DNA of 54,159 nt from Thermococcus barophilus MP (GTDB lineage: Archaea; Methanobacteriota_B; Thermococci; Thermococcales; Thermococcaceae), in the NCBI RefSeq assembly GCF_000151105.2, contig NC_015471.1:1-54159 (forward strand), read 5' to 3'. Shown here piece by piece: positions 51,829 through 54,159 of this stretch (position 1 is the first letter of the stretch; every line of letters starts with the position of its first letter). The notes below the pieces were generated by a model. The model did not search any database, had not been told where the DNA came from, and saw only the letters and a program-made list of their open reading frames with translations. Position numbers and translations under genes: made by a program.

Positions 51829-52196
51829 AGATAAACGTTTACAAAGACTTCGAAGATTTGGAGCCACACCATGGAAGAAAAGTCACTAAGAGAACCCTTT
51901 TGAAAGTTCTTGAGAAGGGTCTATATGAAAAGATTGTGATTGATATGGTCTTAACAGACGATTACATGTGGGATTCAGTTCTTGACTTCCAGAGAGGAAG
52001 GGAGATCCTAAATGTCAAAAAACTCATTGAAGAAATAAAAAGAGGATGGGCCCGTCCTTATTGTTTGGCCCTTTACTATCCAGAGAAGCATGCCATAGAG
52101 GTAAGCTGGTACAGACATCAGTATTACACGATTTATTTGAAGCCTGAAGTTAGAGTTATTGAAAAGATAAAATCAAAAAGGAAAAAGTATGCCTAA
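51825..52196 (+). CDS. Hypothetical protein
   Basis: 123 residues, unknown family. It has YKDFEDLEPHHGRKVTKRTL at the start and YYPEKHAIEVSWYRHQYYTI in the middle, with no catalytic signature. Co-translated with the zinc-binding protein gene (ATGA overlap). Last gene of a three-gene operon from 51074. Confidence 0.72.
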   Translation: MKINVYKDFEDLEPHHGRKVTKRTLLKVLEKGLYEKIVIDMVLTDDYMWDSVLDFQRGREILNVKKLIEEIKRGWARPYCLALYYPEKHAIEVSWYRHQYYTIYLKPEVRVIEKIKSKRKKYA

Positions 52197-53201
52197 CTAC
52201 TGTTTCCTTCTTCTTTTCTTCCAAAAGATTATCAACATCCCAAAAATTCCAATAAGCATTAAAAAGATAGTTCCATTAGAAAGACGAGCTGTAGAAAAGT
52301 CTACATCAACAATCGAGGTGTCATCAACTTTTACGTAGGCTTTCCTTTCAGTGATTAAACATAAAAATCCCATGTAACATTTTTTGATCTTTAAAAGATA
52401 CTCATTTTCGCCTAAAAGAAACGTTGCCATCCCATTTTCATCAGAAATCTGCTCCAACACTTTTCTGGGAGATCTATATCTATCAGGATACCTTTTCATT
52501 AAATATGTACTATAGACAACAACTGTAGCGCCTTTAACTGGTGTATTCCTTTTAGAAATTTTCACAATCAATTTTCCTCGTTTTATGTATTCATCAGAAA
52601 CATCAATCCTGTCTGCAGGATTGAACATATCAACAGATTCTACATAGGACCAATGTCTTCCTTCAGCAAACTTCTTTGGATCAACAATAGGACCAACAGT
52701 CGATGGATCAAACACAATTTTAATGCCATTATAGTAATATTCCGCCCATGCATGATCCTCACCAGGTGCTCTAACAATCCTCGCTTTAACCCCCGCATGA
52801 GTCATTATGAATACAAAAACTCGAGCATATTCCTCACAGTTAGCTAATTTTGAATGAAGTATCCATGAAACAGGAGTTGGATAAAATGTTGGCCTCAAAA
52901 ACCATCTATATTCCCCCTCTATTTTATATATGCCTATGTTTCTGAGAAGTTCTGGAGTTTTTTGATAATAAGTATATGGAGACACAAAGTTTGATTTTTC
53001 CCAAAAGTAAATATTCAACGCAATTTTATTGGGATTAGTCTCATTTCCAATAACAGTAGATACTACATCATTAATAATTTTCTCACCCCATATCGCATCA
53101 TAAATAGCAGGTATCAAATTAAGGAGGAAAATCCATACTAATGATACCAATAGTCCATGTTTTACTCCCAAAACAATTGTCAACTTAAGACTTCTTTTCA
53201 T
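52197..53201 (-). CDS. Transglutaminase-like membrane protein
   Basis: 334 residues. Membrane helix at about 15-35, transglutaminase-like core with LANCEEYARVFVFIM (Cys), EDHAWAEYYY (His) and IVFDPST (Asp) at about 125-175, an Ig/carboxypeptidase-regulatory-like unit (PVKGATVVVYSTYL) and a C-terminal membrane helix with a basic tail. Such proteins act as thiol proteases or cross-linkers on the cell surface. It overlaps the coiled-coil gene upstream by 17 bp. Confidence 0.85.
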   Translation of the reverse strand: MKRSLKLTIVLGVKHGLLVSLVWIFLLNLIPAIYDAIWGEKIINDVVSTVIGNETNPNKIALNIYFWEKSNFVSPYTYYQKTPELLRNIGIYKIEGEYRWFLRPTFYPTPVSWILHSKLANCEEYARVFVFIMTHAGVKARIVRAPGEDHAWAEYYYNGIKIVFDPSTVGPIVDPKKFAEGRHWSYVESVDMFNPADRIDVSDEYIKRGKLIVKISKRNTPVKGATVVVYSTYLMKRYPDRYRSPRKVLEQISDENGMATFLLGENEYLLKIKKCYMGFLCLITERKAYVKVDDTSIVDVDFSTARLSNGTIFLMLIGIFGMLIIFWKKRRRKQ

Positions 53202-53658
53202 CAGATTGTTTCACCTTTTTCTTCTCTTCTGGGGCTTTCTTTAAATAATAATTGATGCTAACTAAAGTGCCAACAACAGATCCAAAGACAGAACCAAAGG
53301 TAATCCCTAAAACAAAATATCTTCTCATTGTGAGCCTAATAGAATTCTTAAGAGACAAGACTTGAGAACTCAACTGCTCTATTCGTTGATTTAGAATATT
53401 TATGTTGTTTCTTATCTGTATTAACTCAAAATTGGTAACATTCACACTAATGTTTTCGTAAAGACTTTTGTAATAGTCCCTTTCTTTGGTGACATTCTCC
53501 AGTGTCTTATTGAGTATTAGTAATTGTTGATAACATTCTGCAAGAGCCTGATCAATATTTTCTGAAATCGGAGTAGTGGGAATACCATAGACCAAAAGCA
53601 CTGAAACAAAACTAACAACAAACACAAAAATCCAAAATAAACGAAATCTAACTTTCAT
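53185..53658 (-). CDS. Membrane coiled-coil protein
   Basis: 157 residues. Membrane helix at 7-27 (signal anchor), a coiled coil of about 75 residues (ERDYYKSLYENISVNVTNF, NILNQRIEQLSSQVLSLKN), a second hydrophobic helix (YFVLGITFGSVFGSVVGT), and a Lys-rich tail. Start at 53658 with GGTGAT four bases upstream. Probably a scaffold for the transglutaminase-like protein. Confidence 0.78.
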   Translation of the reverse strand: MKVRFRLFWIFVFVVSFVSVLLVYGIPTTPISENIDQALAECYQQLLILNKTLENVTKERDYYKSLYENISVNVTNFELIQIRNNINILNQRIEQLSSQVLSLKNSIRLTMRRYFVLGITFGSVFGSVVGTLVSINYYLKKAPEEKKKVKQSDEKKS

Positions 53659-53684
53659 AATTATCACCATATAATGTGAATACA

Positions 53685-54116
53685 CTAAAGCAAGCTCTCT
53701 ATCAACTTGTAGTCCTCTTCTGGCAGTTCTCTCATAGCTTTGCCCATCAAGTGACCGCTCCACTTCTTCTTGTTTGTGATGAACTTCAGCTTTGGAATTA
53801 AGGGCTTGAACTCAACCTCTCCAAGCTTTACGGGCTTAATTTTGACTCTCAGAGGATAAGTCTCGTTGAGATGCGGCGGAGACTTGAAGATTTTTGTTGA
53901 GTCCTGATAGGGCTCGCTTACAACTTCAAAAATGCCAACAATCTTTGGTTCCAAAATTTGCTTATCTTTTCTTTCTTGCTTCACGTAAATTACAAGCTTA
54001 TCACCGAGCTTTACTTTGGCAATAGTGTTCCTATGCCTCTTCGGCACACCCCAGACGTTCTCCTTTTTGATAACCTCCCAATTATCACGGTTCGTAATGC
54101 AAAGCCAGTACGCCAT
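53685..54116 (-). CDS. EVE-domain protein
   Basis: 143 residues. [42 protein letters not shown] and [10 protein letters not shown] follow the order of the EVE (PUA-like) fold, which reads modified bases in DNA/RNA and is common next to restriction systems. GGTGG site four bases before the start. No partner gene is visible within the window. Confidence 0.88.
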   Translation of the reverse strand: MAYWLCITNRDNWEVIKKENVWGVPKRHRNTIAKVKLGDKLVIYVKQERKDKQILEPKIVGIFEVVSEPYQDSTKIFKSPPHLNETYPLRVKIKPVKLGEVEFKPLIPKLKFITNKKKWSGHLMGKAMRELPEEDYKLIESLL

Positions 54117-54159
54117 ATTACCACCAAGAAATATTTGTTTGTATTCTTTTTAATTTTAA

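Noticed and set aside
1-54159. CRISPR array
   Set aside because: No series of regularly spaced direct repeats of about 28-37 bp; the short repeats found are 8-9 bp at 23-bp steps within promoters.

Overview
The window is an accessory and defence region of a Thermococcales chromosome or megaplasmid (Thermococcus, Pyrococcus or Palaeococcus). The evidence for this is AT-rich DNA with densely packed genes, GGTGA/GGAGG ribosome binding sites, archaeal TATA boxes, an archaeal TFB with a core typical of Thermococcus/Pyrococcus, an Orc1/Cdc6 paralogue, a DUF257-like protein, and many toxin-antitoxin and restriction genes. No rRNA, tRNA, CRISPR array or core metabolic operon was seen.

Layout. 1-4.4 kb: a large adenine-methyltransferase/restriction protein of Eco57I/type IIG style, translationally coupled to a small Cys-motif protein. 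4.4-5.2 kb: non-coding DNA with an inverted repeat and a GC-rich foldable segment. 5.2-6.6 kb: an AAA ATPase. 6.8-8.4 kb: an extra Orc1/Cdc6 gene preceded by a candidate replication origin, in which two near-identical inverted ORB-like elements with G-tracts, plus further short copies, flank a very AT-rich stretch. 8.5-16 kb: a lone PD-(D/E)xK nuclease, HEPN/MNT and VapBC-type toxin-antitoxin pairs, and several small or broken genes (hicB, an archaeal ATPase, a frameshifted MNT).

16-31.5 kb: a minus-strand defence block. A probable nine-gene operon (28.4 to 17.2 kb) encodes, in order, a beta-CASP metallo-beta-lactamase, a ScoMcrA-N/DUF7662-like nuclease, a class II glutamine amidotransferase, a gamma-glutamylcyclotransferase-like protein, an ADP-ribosylglycohydrolase, a 52-residue membrane protein, a TPR protein, McrC and McrB. 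Upstream lie a NYN RNase/HsdR-N nuclease pair and a pair of unknown genes. These two transcription units share an unusual promoter with three 9-bp repeats at exact 23-bp spacing.

31.6-42.7 kb: an unknown 496-residue protein, a TFB paralogue, and a cluster of secreted or membrane proteins (NEW3-like ectodomain protein, YdjM-like hydrolase, membrane-anchored ATPase, coiled-coil thiol-protease-like protein, PLD lipoprotein). This cluster recalls integrated plasmid or virus-like elements of Thermococcales.

42.8-54.1 kb: a membrane NACHT NTPase overlapping an HD phosphohydrolase (candidate defence pair), AbiE toxin-antitoxin genes followed by a degraded serine recombinase, an RHH/nuclease/DUF3800 trio, an RHH regulator with GTGCAAC operators, a GC-rich candidate ncRNA, small unknown genes, a transglutaminase-like membrane protein with a coiled-coil partner, and an EVE-domain protein. 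Family names come from motif recognition by eye; no database search was possible.
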